Positions 35,209 to 44,007 of a stretch of DNA of 57,525 bases are shown here, one piece after another. The stretch is from Sulfurimonas sp. CG01_land_8_20_14_3_00_36_23 (lineage in GTDB: Bacteria; Campylobacterota; Campylobacteria; Campylobacterales; Sulfurimonadaceae). The notes below the pieces were generated by a model. The model did no database searches and was not told the DNA's origin. It saw only the letters and a list, made by a program, of their open reading frames with translations. Position 1 is the stretch's first letter; every line of letters starts with the position of its first letter. Location: assembly GCA_002781365.1 (NCBI GenBank), contig PETN01000025.1, positions 1 through 57,525 of the forward strand. The letters are read 5' to 3'. Both the position numbers and the translations under genes were made by a program.

Positions 35209-35867
35209 TCTGTTGTATCCCCTTTGTTTAATTCTTTTGGACATCTAATTGTGCGTATTACCTGCTCTTCCGTATGTGCAGATACTTCTTGAAATAGTGT
35301 TCCAACTGTAATCTCTTTTAACTCTCTTGATTCAATATAGTCTTTGAGAGAACTTCTACTTACATCTAAAAGTCGAGCCATCTCACTAACACTTTTGTTC
35401 TCTTTTATAAACGCAAGTATTTCATTTATATATTGATCAAATTTCGAGCTTGACTTACTCCCCTTTGGTCTTCCAATCAATTTTGTTGATTCGTTTTGCA
35501 TAGTTTGTCTTAACTGATCCATAAAACCAAGGACAAGCATTGGACTACTCTGCTGCGTCATTATAACAGACTGTTTTATAAAGTGCACCTTAAAGTCATG
35601 TTTAAGTAAACAACTAAACATCTGAATTATATCCTCCATATTTGTGCTTAAAACCCATGTATCAGATATTAAGAGTGTGCTGCCTTCATATTTTAAGAAA
35701 TAATCACTCACCTCAGTTCGTTCTTTAACTCTTTTATTTTGAGAAGTGTAATCTATAAATGTATCGTCAATCAGAAGATTATTAGAGACAGCGTACGAAT
35801 TTATAAGTTGTAATTGTTCGTGTGCTGCATCAAAGTTTTTATCAGGACGAATGTAAGCAATAAGCAT
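35205..35867 (-). CDS. Regulator derived from a DNA invertase (serine recombinase), catalytically dead
   Basis: The 220 residues align with the Gin/Hin invertases: MLIAYIRPD at the place of MLIGYVRVS, and a C-terminal IGRPKGSKSS linker with the helix-turn-helix SEMARLLDVSRSSLKDYI. The nucleophile serine is Asp9. The conserved D-R-L-G-R segment reads D-T-W-V-L at 69-73, so both arginines are lost. It cannot be a working recombinase. The fold and the HTH remain, and the 4-base overlap with ccoG suggests that it controls ccoG or respiratory genes. Function is inference. Confidence 0.7.
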   Translation of the reverse strand: MLIAYIRPDKNFDAAHEQLQLINSYAVSNNLLIDDTFIDYTSQNKRVKERTEVSDYFLKYEGSTLLISDTWVLSTNMEDIIQMFSCLLKHDFKVHFIKQSVIMTQQSSPMLVLGFMDQLRQTMQNESTKLIGRPKGSKSSSKFDQYINEILAFIKENKSVSEMARLLDVSRSSLKDYIESRELKEITVGTLFQEVSAHTEEQVIRTIRCPKELNKGDTTE

Positions 35868-35929
35868 AATGGTAATAAAACCTCTTTATAAGTACAATTT
35901 GCTGCCCATTATAATAATATTGACGTATT

Positions 35930-35946
35930 AAGTCAAGAGCTGTCGT
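35930..35946. promoter_or_regulatory. Inverted repeat upstream of the recombinase-like regulator
   Basis: TTGAC and GTCAA at 35930 and 35942 form a symmetric site with a seven-base centre, 63 bases upstream of the regulator start. A second related stretch (TCGTCAGATTGTCAATG) follows at about 35958. It may be the regulator's own operator. An FNR box would need four bases in the centre. Confidence 0.35.
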
Positions 35947-36011
35947 ATTTATTTCGTCAGATTGTCAATGATTGTATCAAAAAGGAGGATGGAAAGAAAA
36001 AATGAAAGGTT

Positions 36012-36042
36012 ATTTCCACATGCTAAACCAGCATGTGGAAAT
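36012..36042. terminator. Inverted pair of near-copy motifs before the TraF-like gene stop
   Basis: A 13-base perfect stem ATTTCCACATGCT/AGCATGTGGAAAT (36012-36024 and 36030-36042) with a five-base loop. Both arms carry the same C-to-T variant, so the pairing is kept. It lies 16 bases after the TraF-like gene stop and should end that transcript. Confidence 0.8.
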
Positions 36043-36057
36043 TGGATAAAGTAAAGC

Positions 36058-37245
36058 TTACCAGCTAATGCCTATCTGTGCCATATATCTTCTATCTGAG
36101 ATATCAACACTACCAACACCTATCTGCTCTGCATAAGTTGCGAAGTTTAGTTTTAAGATTGCCAACTGCATATCAATACCTGCAGTATATGCACTCTGAT
36201 AAAGACCAACATTTAAAGTCGTTGCAAAGAAGCTATTGTTGATAAGACCAAAACTAGCACCTAAACGGAGTCTTTTCATAAAATCTGCATCGGTGTAGTC
36301 ATCATAACTGATAGGGTCTCCATTTGCGTCATATGTATAGATGCGAAGTTTATTTGCATTGAGTGCATCCGTATAGTCGATAGCAAGAACTAATTTATTC
36401 ATAAAATCAACATCAGGTGTGATTGAAGCACCAAGATTTACTGTCATTGGTTGGTGTCCGTAGTTCTTATCCATCCCCATTGAACCAATGTTTAAAATAC
36501 TTAATCCAAATGCTGGATGCCAAATAGTATCTTCGAATGGACGGAATGTGGCGCCTATATCTAGCCCAAATCCTGAAGCTTTTTTCTCATATTTGTCTTG
36601 AAGTGTTTTGGCTATATCACTATTATCACCCACTAAATCACTAATAGTCAATCCCCCCTCATAAGAGGTTTGTGAAATATATTTTAGGTTTAAACCAACA
36701 TCTAAACCACCGTATGGTGTCTCATATGGTCTCGCAACACCAAGATTTAAGCCTTGATAAATTCTTGAACTTGTTTCAATAAACGAAGCTCCACCATTTG
36801 CATGGACTTGAAGATTTGTATCCACTGCGCCAAGGATACCTATACTCCATGCGAATAAATCAGAATTTTTAGCAATTGCTGTATAGTTATCCGCTCCTAA
36901 GTGGAGATGTTTTCCTGAATATTTTTGAAGTATATTTACCATATCTGATGTTGCGTTAGTGTTACTAGAACTTGTATCAACAGAGGAAACATCATCTAAG
37001 AGTTTTGTATATTCACTACTTAAAGAGACACCAATACCTAGTAAATCTACAATAAATCCATCATCTTTTTTAAGTTGCGTCAAGCCTGCAGGATTAGAAA
37101 AAACAGAAGTCGAATAGCCACCTGCTGCAACATTCGCTCCACCCATACCCATAACGCGAGGATCCTTATAAATATAAGCGTGTTCAGCACCAAGCGCCAT
37201 CAAAGATGTTGCACCTAATAGTGCTAATGATATTATTTTTTTCAT
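36058..37245 (-). CDS. TraF-type outer-membrane beta-barrel protein
   Basis: The 395 residues start with a signal peptide (about 1-19) and continue with MGMGGANVAAGGYSTSVFSNPAGL, a segment shared by TraF_2/PF13729 and related FadL-like barrels. The C-terminal strand ends in IGISW, as in barrels. Many members are annotated as conjugal transfer proteins because of one reference, but no conjugation gene is nearby. It is 14 bases after a lipoprotein gene in the same operon. Transported substrate unknown. Confidence 0.7.
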   Translation of the reverse strand: MKKIISLALLGATSLMALGAEHAYIYKDPRVMGMGGANVAAGGYSTSVFSNPAGLTQLKKDDGFIVDLLGIGVSLSSEYTKLLDDVSSVDTSSSNTNATSDMVNILQKYSGKHLHLGADNYTAIAKNSDLFAWSIGILGAVDTNLQVHANGGASFIETSSRIYQGLNLGVARPYETPYGGLDVGLNLKYISQTSYEGGLTISDLVGDNSDIAKTLQDKYEKKASGFGLDIGATFRPFEDTIWHPAFGLSILNIGSMGMDKNYGHQPMTVNLGASITPDVDFMNKLVLAIDYTDALNANKLRIYTYDANGDPISYDDYTDADFMKRLRLGASFGLINNSFFATTLNVGLYQSAYTAGIDMQLAILKLNFATYAEQIGVGSVDISDRRYMAQIGISW

Positions 37246-37259
37246 TTTGTTTTACCCTT

Positions 37260-38183
37260 TTAGTTTTGTTTAGCTATATATGCTGCTATTGTTGCTGCTG
37301 TTACTTGACCATTAACAACGCCAATCTCATTTTTGAATTTAGTGATATCATCTTGTGTATCTGTAGGAGCGAAACGAGTGATAGCAGTAAATGCGTTATT
37401 GATTGCCGTGACTAAAATAGACTCGATAGTAACTGCATTACCATTCACAAGTATTGGCTCAAGAGGATTTAGGTTATAGTTTGTTAAGTAAACTTGTGTC
37501 GCATTTGCATTTGTCAGTCTATTATATGAGTTACCGTTAACTGTTAAAGTAACTGTTGTACCTGTAACAGTTGCATTCGTACAACCTGTAACTAAAGTAC
37601 TTGCATATACATGTGTGATTGCACATGCGGATGCAACAAACTCTTCACTTAGTGTACCATTTTGCAGTGTTGTAATATCACCAAGATAAGAGAGAGCCGC
37701 TGTCGCTTGTGTTAAGTAAGCCATCCCTAAGAAAAGGTCTTTATCTCCAATAGTGTTGTTTTGTGCAGGTACAAATGATGCTGCTTGATATGATGGTGCT
37801 GCATTAATACCACCTGCATTAGTATAATTATCTATAGCTTTTTGAAGATTCGTTAAAGCATCTGGATTACTTTGCAAAGTCGTGTTAACAGATGTAGAGA
37901 AAGCTTTAAAAGAGTTGCTACTGCTTGTAGCTGTAGCATCTCCTAAAAGAGACATTGTATCTGTAAAACTAAAACCTGCTTTACCCATATAAGCGGATGC
38001 CAATATCATATAATCTTCATTAGATTTATTGGTTTTTGACTCAAGTGCTGCTATAGATGCCGCATAATCACCCTTGTCAAGTGCTTGCTGTGCTGCCAAT
38101 CTATCACTACCTGTACTCTCTCCACAGCCACTAAAAATCAGTGTTGCTGCAACTAACGAACTTGCTAATAACTTTGTTTTCAT
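37260..38183 (-). CDS. Predicted lipoprotein
   Basis: A 307-residue lipoprotein with lipobox FSGC (cysteine about 20). The part after it has TPR-like helices (LAAQQALDKGDYAASIAALE) followed by an alanine/threonine-rich region. I do not recognise a function. It is 14 bases upstream of the TraF-type barrel gene, an arrangement that suggests a lipoprotein partner of the barrel. Confidence 0.65.
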   Translation of the reverse strand: MKTKLLASSLVAATLIFSGCGESTGSDRLAAQQALDKGDYAASIAALESKTNKSNEDYMILASAYMGKAGFSFTDTMSLLGDATATSSSNSFKAFSTSVNTTLQSNPDALTNLQKAIDNYTNAGGINAAPSYQAASFVPAQNNTIGDKDLFLGMAYLTQATAALSYLGDITTLQNGTLSEEFVASACAITHVYASTLVTGCTNATVTGTTVTLTVNGNSYNRLTNANATQVYLTNYNLNPLEPILVNGNAVTIESILVTAINNAFTAITRFAPTDTQDDITKFKNEIGVVNGQVTAATIAAYIAKQN

Positions 38184-38364
38184 GTAATACTCCTTTTGTA
38201 TTTGCCATATCCTATCTCTATTTAATGAGGAAAAAATGAAGATAGAAACTATTTATTTGCATTGATTGTAGCATAATATTTATTTTGCCCTTCTAAACAA
38301 AAGCCTTTTTTATGCTCAACTTAGCTAAAATCACTCTTAATTAACACAAAGATGAAAAGATATT

Positions 38365-41300
38365 ATGACTACAAAACAATATATTTTAAATACAATCAAA
38401 AACCGTCCACTTATCATAGATGGAGCGATGGGAACGCAACTTCAACAGCGTGACGATAAAATTCCACATGCCGCATGGGAAGGGAATGAAGGGTGCAACG
38501 AACTCTTGAATGTCACCTGCCCTAAAATTTTAAGTGAAATTTTTCATGCTTATCTCACTGCTGGTGCAGACTTCATCACAACAAACACTTTTGGCTCATT
38601 TTCCTGGGTTTTGGACGAGTACCAAATCGGTCATCGTGCTTATGAACTTACAAAAGCTGGAGCAGAGCTTGTAAAAAAAGAGTGTGAAAAATTCTCTACC
38701 CCTGAGCATCCCCGTTTTGTTTTAGGCTCTGTTGGACCAGGAACAAAACTCCCATCTTTAGGACATATTCACTATGATGTAATGTTTAAAGGTTATACAG
38801 AGTTTTGTTTAGCTCTTATAGATGGTGGCGTTGATATTTTCTTGCTTGAGACCTGCCAAGACCCTCTTCAGATTAAAGCAGCACTTCATGCCTGCCAAGA
38901 AGCGAACAGACAAAGAGGCACAGAGATTCCAATAATGGTTTCCGTCACAATCGAGCTTAGCGGAACCATGCTTATTGGAACCGATGCAGGAACGATTGCC
39001 ACAATTTTAGAGCCTTTTGATATTTTAAGTCTTGGCTTTAACTGTGGAACAGGACCTGAACAGGTACAAAAGCATGTCAAAACATTAAGTGAGCTCTGGG
39101 GCAGACCTATCAGTGTTCATGCCAACGCAGGGCTTCCACAAAATCGTGGAGGCTACACCTACTACCCAATGGGACCAGATGAGTTTGCAGAGCAACAAGA
39201 AAAATTTCTTGAATTAGATGGAGTAAGTTTTCTTGGCGGCTGTTGCGGAACGACACCTCAACATATAAGAGCGCTAGTAAACAGAGTTGCAAATATACAA
39301 CCTAAGTCAGCATGTGGAAAACAAGCCAACTCTCTCGCTTCGCTCTTCTCAACTGTCCCTTTAATGCAAGAACCTGCACCACTTCTTATAGGTGAACGCT
39401 CAAATGCAACTGGTTCAAAAGCCTTTCGTGAGCTTTTACTTGCGGAAGATTATGAGGGAACACTCAGCGTAGGACAACAACAAGTTCGTGCTGGTGCACA
39501 TGTGCTTGATGTGAGTGTCGGTTTTGCAGGTCGTGATGAGACGAAAGATATGAACTCGGTAATGTCTCTCTACGCTCAAAAACTCTCCCTCCCTCTCATG
39601 CCAGATTCAACACAGACTCCAGCACTTGAAGAGGCACTCAAACTCATCGGTGGGAAACCTATCATCAACTCTGTAAATCTTGAAGATGGTATAGAGAAGT
39701 TTGACGCAGTTTGTCAGCTGGCCAAAAAATATGGAGCCGCTTTAGTTTGTCTTACTATTGATGAAGTTGGCATGGCAAAAACTGTTGAGAGAAAAGTAGA
39801 GATAGCCGAACGCATCTATGAACTTGCAACCAAAAAGCATGGTATCAATCCTGAAGATTTAGTGTTTGACCTTTTAACTTTCACCCTCGGTTCGGGAGAT
39901 GAAGAGTATTTTGATGCAGGAATCAATACTATAGAGGCAATAAGAGAACTTCGTCTCCGTCACCCTGAAGTGGGTGCAGTTCTTGGTCTCTCAAACATCT
40001 CCTTCGGACTCGATAAAGATGCACGCCCTTATCTCAACTCGATGTTTTTACACCACTGTATAGAAGCGGGACTCACCTCTGTCATCATCAATGTAAAGCA
40101 CATTATTCCGCTTAATAAAATCACTCAAGAAGAGCAGGATATTTGTAATAACCTTATCTTCAACAAAAAAGCAAAAGGCGCTTCCCTCTTTGAGTTTATA
40201 GAGCACTTTAGTACGAAAGAGGCTGTAGATAATGATGTGGAAGATGCTGCTTATCTTGCCATGAGTGACGAAGAAAAAATTGCTAAACTTCTCATGGATG
40301 GCGACAAAGATAGAATGATTCCTCTCATCGAGGAAGCCCGTCACAAAATCGCTCCTGAGAAAATTGTTAATGAGATTCTTATCGATGCCATGAAAGTAGT
40401 CGGTGAACTTTTTGGTTCAGGACAGATGCAGTTACCATTCGTCCTTCAAAGTGCGGAGACTATGAAAAAGACGGTCGATTATCTCAATCCTTATCTTCCA
40501 AAAGTAGAGAAGCCAGTCGATACGACACTTATTTTAGGAACTGTAAAAGGGGATGTTCACGATGTAGGTAAAAATCTTGTCGATATTATTCTCTCCAACA
40601 ATGGCTTTAAAGTGATTAACCTTGGAATTAAAGTAGATTTAGACTCCTTTGTCAAAACCCTCAAAGAGTCCAATGCAAGTGCATTAGGAATGAGTGGTCT
40701 TTTAGTAAAATCGACACAGGTAATGAAAGAGAATCTTGAAGCACTCAAAGCGATGGATATCAAGATTCCAATTCTCTTAGGTGGAGCGGCTCTCACGCGA
40801 GCTTTTATCGATGACTTCTGCCGTCCTTTTTATGATGGACCTATCTTTTACTGCAAAGATGCCTTTGATGGTGTAACAGCTATGAGCCGTATAGAAGCTG
40901 GAAATTTTGATACCGACCTGCACGGAAAAGAGAGTGAAGAAAAAATCGTTATAGAGAAAAAAGAGGTTATTATTCCTCCATTTGCGGAACTAAAGATGCC
41001 TTCTCGTGATGTGAAAGTTCCAACTCCTCCATTTTGGGGAAGAAGGGAGTTAAAACTAACGCAACAACAGATAGAGATGGCTTTTGAGTGGGTGAACCAT
41101 AAAATTCTTTTCAAATCCCGTTGGGGTTATAGTTCAAAAGGGATGAGCAAAGAGGCTTATAAAAAACAGATGGATGAAGTTATTCTACCAGCCTATGAGC
41201 GTCTTAAAGCACAGTTTCTTGATGAAAAACTATTTGAACCGACCATTATTTATGGATACTGGCCATGTCGAAGCGATGACAATAAACTTCTTATCTTTGA

Positions 41301-41856
41301 TGAACAAAGAGGCTACAATAACGAGAGTCAGATTAACAGAGAACCTCTTGAAGAAGTGAGGAAAGATGCGATAAAAGAGTTCTATTTTCCAAGACAGAGA
41401 AAAGCTCCTCATCGTGCGTTAAGTGACTTTTTTCATAGTGAGAGAGATGATGTCATCGCGCTTACATGTGTGAGTGCGGGAGCAAAACTGAGTGAAGTTG
41501 AAAGAGAGATTTATGCGAGGGGCGATTATACTGAGTATTATATGTTTCATGGTCTTGGCGTAGAGTTAGCCGAAGCACTTGCAGAAATTGCACACAAGCA
41601 GATACGACTTGATTTAAATATTTCAGAGGGAGAGGGGAGCAAGCTAAGTGATGTTCAAATGAACAAATACCAAGGAAGCAGATACTCTTTTGGTTATGCC
41701 GCTTGTCCAGACTTAGAACTAAGCCGTCCTCTTTTTGACCTACTCAAACCAGAAGAGTTTGGGATAGAGTTAAGTGAAACTTTTCAAATTCATCCAGAGC
41801 AATCTACAAGTGCCTTGGTTGTCTACCATCCAAACGCTACTTATTACAACATTTAA
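38365..41856 (+). CDS. metH: Cobalamin-dependent methionine synthase MetH
   Basis: Methylates homocysteine with methyltetrahydrofolate through cobalamin. The 1163 residues comprise the homocysteine domain (about 1-310; zinc cysteines in GFNCGTGPE and GGCCGTTP), the folate domain (about 340-600), the cobalamin cap and binding domains with DVHDVGKN, and the C-terminal activation domain. E. coli MetH is about 1227 residues. No riboswitch was recognised in the 181 bases upstream. One exact motif copy (38462) and one near copy (39309) lie in the gene, and an inverted pair follows the stop. Confidence 0.95.
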   Translation: MTTKQYILNTIKNRPLIIDGAMGTQLQQRDDKIPHAAWEGNEGCNELLNVTCPKILSEIFHAYLTAGADFITTNTFGSFSWVLDEYQIGHRAYELTKAGAELVKKECEKFSTPEHPRFVLGSVGPGTKLPSLGHIHYDVMFKGYTEFCLALIDGGVDIFLLETCQDPLQIKAALHACQEANRQRGTEIPIMVSVTIELSGTMLIGTDAGTIATILEPFDILSLGFNCGTGPEQVQKHVKTLSELWGRPISVHANAGLPQNRGGYTYYPMGPDEFAEQQEKFLELDGVSFLGGCCGTTPQHIRALVNRVANIQPKSACGKQANSLASLFSTVPLMQEPAPLLIGERSNATGSKAFRELLLAEDYEGTLSVGQQQVRAGAHVLDVSVGFAGRDETKDMNSVMSLYAQKLSLPLMPDSTQTPALEEALKLIGGKPIINSVNLEDGIEKFDAVCQLAKKYGAALVCLTIDEVGMAKTVERKVEIAERIYELATKKHGINPEDLVFDLLTFTLGSGDEEYFDAGINTIEAIRELRLRHPEVGAVLGLSNISFGLDKDARPYLNSMFLHHCIEAGLTSVIINVKHIIPLNKITQEEQDICNNLIFNKKAKGASLFEFIEHFSTKEAVDNDVEDAAYLAMSDEEKIAKLLMDGDKDRMIPLIEEARHKIAPEKIVNEILIDAMKVVGELFGSGQMQLPFVLQSAETMKKTVDYLNPYLPKVEKPVDTTLILGTVKGDVHDVGKNLVDIILSNNGFKVINLGIKVDLDSFVKTLKESNASALGMSGLLVKSTQVMKENLEALKAMDIKIPILLGGAALTRAFIDDFCRPFYDGPIFYCKDAFDGVTAMSRIEAGNFDTDLHGKESEEKIVIEKKEVIIPPFAELKMPSRDVKVPTPPFWGRRELKLTQQQIEMAFEWVNHKILFKSRWGYSSKGMSKEAYKKQMDEVILPAYERLKAQFLDEKLFEPTIIYGYWPCRSDDNKLLIFDEQRGYNNESQINREPLEEVRKDAIKEFYFPRQRKAPHRALSDFFHSERDDVIALTCVSAGAKLSEVEREIYARGDYTEYYMFHGLGVELAEALAEIAHKQIRLDLNISEGEGSKLSDVQMNKYQGSRYSFGYAACPDLELSRPLFDLLKPEEFGIELSETFQIHPEQSTSALVVYHPNATYYNI
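38462..38472 (+). repeat. TTCCACATGCC motif copy inside metH
   Basis: Exact copy, read ATT-CCA-CAT-GCC-GCA (I-P-H-A-A). Candidate DNA uptake sequence. Confidence 0.8.
39309..39319 (-). repeat. Near copy of the repeated motif in metH
   Basis: AGCATGTGGAA, one base from the reverse complement of the 11-mer. Read TCA-GCA-TGT-GGA (S-A-C-G) in a stretch between the homocysteine and folate domains. Confidence 0.5.
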
Positions 41857-41860
41857 ATAT

Positions 41861-41894
41861 TTTCCACATGCTAAAAAATATCGGCATGTGGAAA
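41861..41894. terminator. Inverted motif pair between metH and comM
   Basis: TTTCCACATGCT (41861, one mismatch) and GGCATGTGGAAA (41883, exact) pair over 11 bases. The convergent stops of metH and comM are only 41 bases apart, so this hairpin fills the gap and can serve both strands. Confidence 0.8.
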
Positions 41895-41896
41895 TC

Positions 41897-43405
41897 CTAT
41901 CTTCTTCTATAGCTTAAAGCTTCTAATATGTGTCGCTTCTCTATCCTCTCGCATGCATCTAAATCTGCAATAGTTCTACTCACTTTTTGAATCTTTTTAA
42001 TACTTCTAAATGAGAGTGCGAACCTCTCTATCGCCATATCTAAAGTGACTTTCGCTTCTTCATCTAAGATACAAAACTGCTCAATCTCTAAATCACTCAG
42101 CTTTGCATTAAAACTATTTTGCCCTCTATTTTTTGTAAAGATGTGTGCTTCTACTACTTTTTTATGTAACTCTTTTGAAGAGTAACTTGGCTTATCCTTA
42201 CTGCTGACACTCTGCATTACTACACTAATATCGATGCGGTCCAAAAAAGGTTCGGAGAGTCTATTTTTGTACCTTTGAATTTCAACATCACTGCACCTAC
42301 ACTCTGCCCTTTCGTTTAAGAGATTTCCGCATGGGCAAGGGTTCATTGCTCCGACAAATAGGAAATCACTTGGATACTCTATTTTTGAGTTTACCCTTGA
42401 AATACGTATTTTATTATCTTGCATCGGCTCACGTAAAGCCTCTAACACACTCTTTGAAAAATAGGGTAACTCATCTAAAAAAAGCAGACTTTTATGTGCA
42501 AGCCCAACTTCCCCTATCATTGCTTTATGTGAGCCACCACCAAAGACACTTGCTAATGTCGAAGTATGGTGAGGTGAACGAATGTTCCTATGAGGCTTGA
42601 AGAGAGGCTCTTTCAAATCAAGAGCATCAAGCTTTGCAATATCTAATATCTCATCCGCACTCATAGGAGGGAGAATATATCGAAGTCGCTTTGCAATCAT
42701 GCTTTTCCCACAACCGGGACTTCCAGTAAGAAGTATATTGTGAAAGCCAGCTGCAGCAATCAATGCTGCACGCTTAGCGACTTCTTGCCCTTTTACATCT
42801 GAGAAATCATCCTCATACTCTTTTGTATAATAATATTTCTCACCTCCAATCTCATAGAAGGGGTACTCAATTGCACCCTGTTCTATACTTGGGGCAATGG
42901 TTTCTTGATTTTTAAGCATATCGATGGCTTCGCTGAGAGTGTTTACTCCATAGAACTCTATATCTGGTATTTTGGAAAGTTTCAATAGTGCGGCATGTGG
43001 AACGATGGCTTTTTTTATGAGTTTTTGATTTGCAAGGGAGAGAACAAGCGGATAGAGCTGAAGGTTCTCTTTTACCTTGCCATCAAGTCCAAGTTCCCCA
43101 AAAACAAACCAATCGCTAAAATCATCTTCCATCGTATCCAGAAGAATCATCATGGCAATGCTAAGATCAAATTGAGAACCTTCCTTGCGTACATCACTTG
43201 GAGAGAGCCCTATGGTTATACGTTTTGGAGGAAAGGAGAAGTCGTTGCTAAGGAGTGCAGATTTCACACGCTCTTTTGCTTCTGTTATGGATGCGGATGC
43301 CATTCCAACAATAAAGAAAGAGGGAAGTCCTTTTGTCAGAGTTGATTCAACTTCGACAACTTTTGCATCTAAACCCTCATATGTAGCACATTTAACAGTT
43401 TTCAT
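41897..43405 (-). CDS. comM: ComM/YifB-family Mg-chelatase-like helicase
   Basis: The 502 residues are a full-length ComM/YifB: N-terminal ChlI-type domain, a AAA+ core with Walker A TGSPGCGKS and FLDELPYFSKSVLEALREPM, a zinc-like MNPCPCGN...CRC segment, and a C-terminal lid. ComM in Haemophilus, Vibrio and Helicobacter promotes branch migration of incoming DNA in natural transformation. Its presence fits, but does not prove, competence. An exact motif copy (42992) lies in the gene, read V-P-H-A-A. Confidence 0.9.
   Translation of the reverse strand: MKTVKCATYEGLDAKVVEVESTLTKGLPSFFIVGMASASITEAKERVKSALLSNDFSFPPKRITIGLSPSDVRKEGSQFDLSIAMMILLDTMEDDFSDWFVFGELGLDGKVKENLQLYPLVLSLANQKLIKKAIVPHAALLKLSKIPDIEFYGVNTLSEAIDMLKNQETIAPSIEQGAIEYPFYEIGGEKYYYTKEYEDDFSDVKGQEVAKRAALIAAAGFHNILLTGSPGCGKSMIAKRLRYILPPMSADEILDIAKLDALDLKEPLFKPHRNIRSPHHTSTLASVFGGGSHKAMIGEVGLAHKSLLFLDELPYFSKSVLEALREPMQDNKIRISRVNSKIEYPSDFLFVGAMNPCPCGNLLNERAECRCSDVEIQRYKNRLSEPFLDRIDISVVMQSVSSKDKPSYSSKELHKKVVEAHIFTKNRGQNSFNAKLSDLEIEQFCILDEEAKVTLDMAIERFALSFRSIKKIQKVSRTIADLDACERIEKRHILEALSYRRR
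42992..43002 (-). repeat. TTCCACATGCC motif copy inside comM
   Basis: Exact copy, read GTT-CCA-CAT-GCC-GCA (V-P-H-A-A) on the coding strand. Candidate DNA uptake sequence. Confidence 0.8.
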
Positions 43406-43484
43406 TTTCCAACCTCTATCATGTTGAAAGAGAGTCTATCAAATTCTATTCTTATTGGAGATAAATATGACAATTTGTCATATA

Positions 43485-44006
43485 TTAAGAGCTTTTTTTC
43501 TCTTTGAGCATTTTTTTGTACTCTTTCTCAAATTTTTTTCTACGTGCATAGGATAGTTTATCTATAAAGAGGATACCCAACAAGTGATCGATTTCATGTT
43601 GAATAGCTATACTTAAGAGTCCATCCGCTTCTATGGTTTTTGTATTCCCATCTCTATCTTGATAGTTGACGTATACTGTCTCAAAGCGTGTGACATCCTC
43701 ATAAAAGCTAGGCACGCTTAAACAACCCTCTTGATAAACTGTCTCTCCGCTTTTATGTGTTATGACTGGGTTAACCATCTCAATAAGATTATCACTTACC
43801 TGTTCACCATCTTCAAGAGGAATATTTAAAATTAATATCTGTTGTGCAATTCCTACTTGAATTGCTGCTAGACCAATACCGTTGGATGCTGTCATGACTG
43901 GGTACATCGCATCCAAAATTTCATGCAGGTTTTTATCAAAAGATTCAACTTTAAGAGATTTTTCTTTTAACCTTTTATCTGGGTACTCGACGATACTTAA
44001 ATTCAT
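43485..44006 (-). CDS. def: Peptide deformylase
   Basis: Removes the formyl group from nascent proteins. The 173 residues have the three deformylase motifs GIGLAAIQVG, EGCLSVP and QHEIDHLLG, with metal ligands Cys and two His. I chose ATG 44006 (MNLSIVEYPDKRL), which fits the family start and lies directly after the upstream stop, over ATG 44021, which would need a ribosome site one base away. It follows the degenerate GGDEF gene in the operon. Confidence 0.93.
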   Translation of the reverse strand: MNLSIVEYPDKRLKEKSLKVESFDKNLHEILDAMYPVMTASNGIGLAAIQVGIAQQILILNIPLEDGEQVSDNLIEMVNPVITHKSGETVYQEGCLSVPSFYEDVTRFETVYVNYQDRDGNTKTIEADGLLSIAIQHEIDHLLGILFIDKLSYARRKKFEKEYKKMLKEKKSS

Positions 44007-44007
44007 T

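Noticed and set aside
35205-35867. Active DNA invertase or mobile element
   Set aside because: The nucleophile serine and both catalytic arginines are replaced, and no inverted repeats that could define an invertible segment are seen.
35930-35946. FNR/CRP box TTGAC-GTCAA
   Set aside because: The centre is seven bases; FNR-type sites have four (TTGAT-N4-ATCAA).
36058-37245. Conjugative transfer locus from the TraF-like gene
   Set aside because: No other conjugation gene is near; the family is a general outer-membrane barrel.
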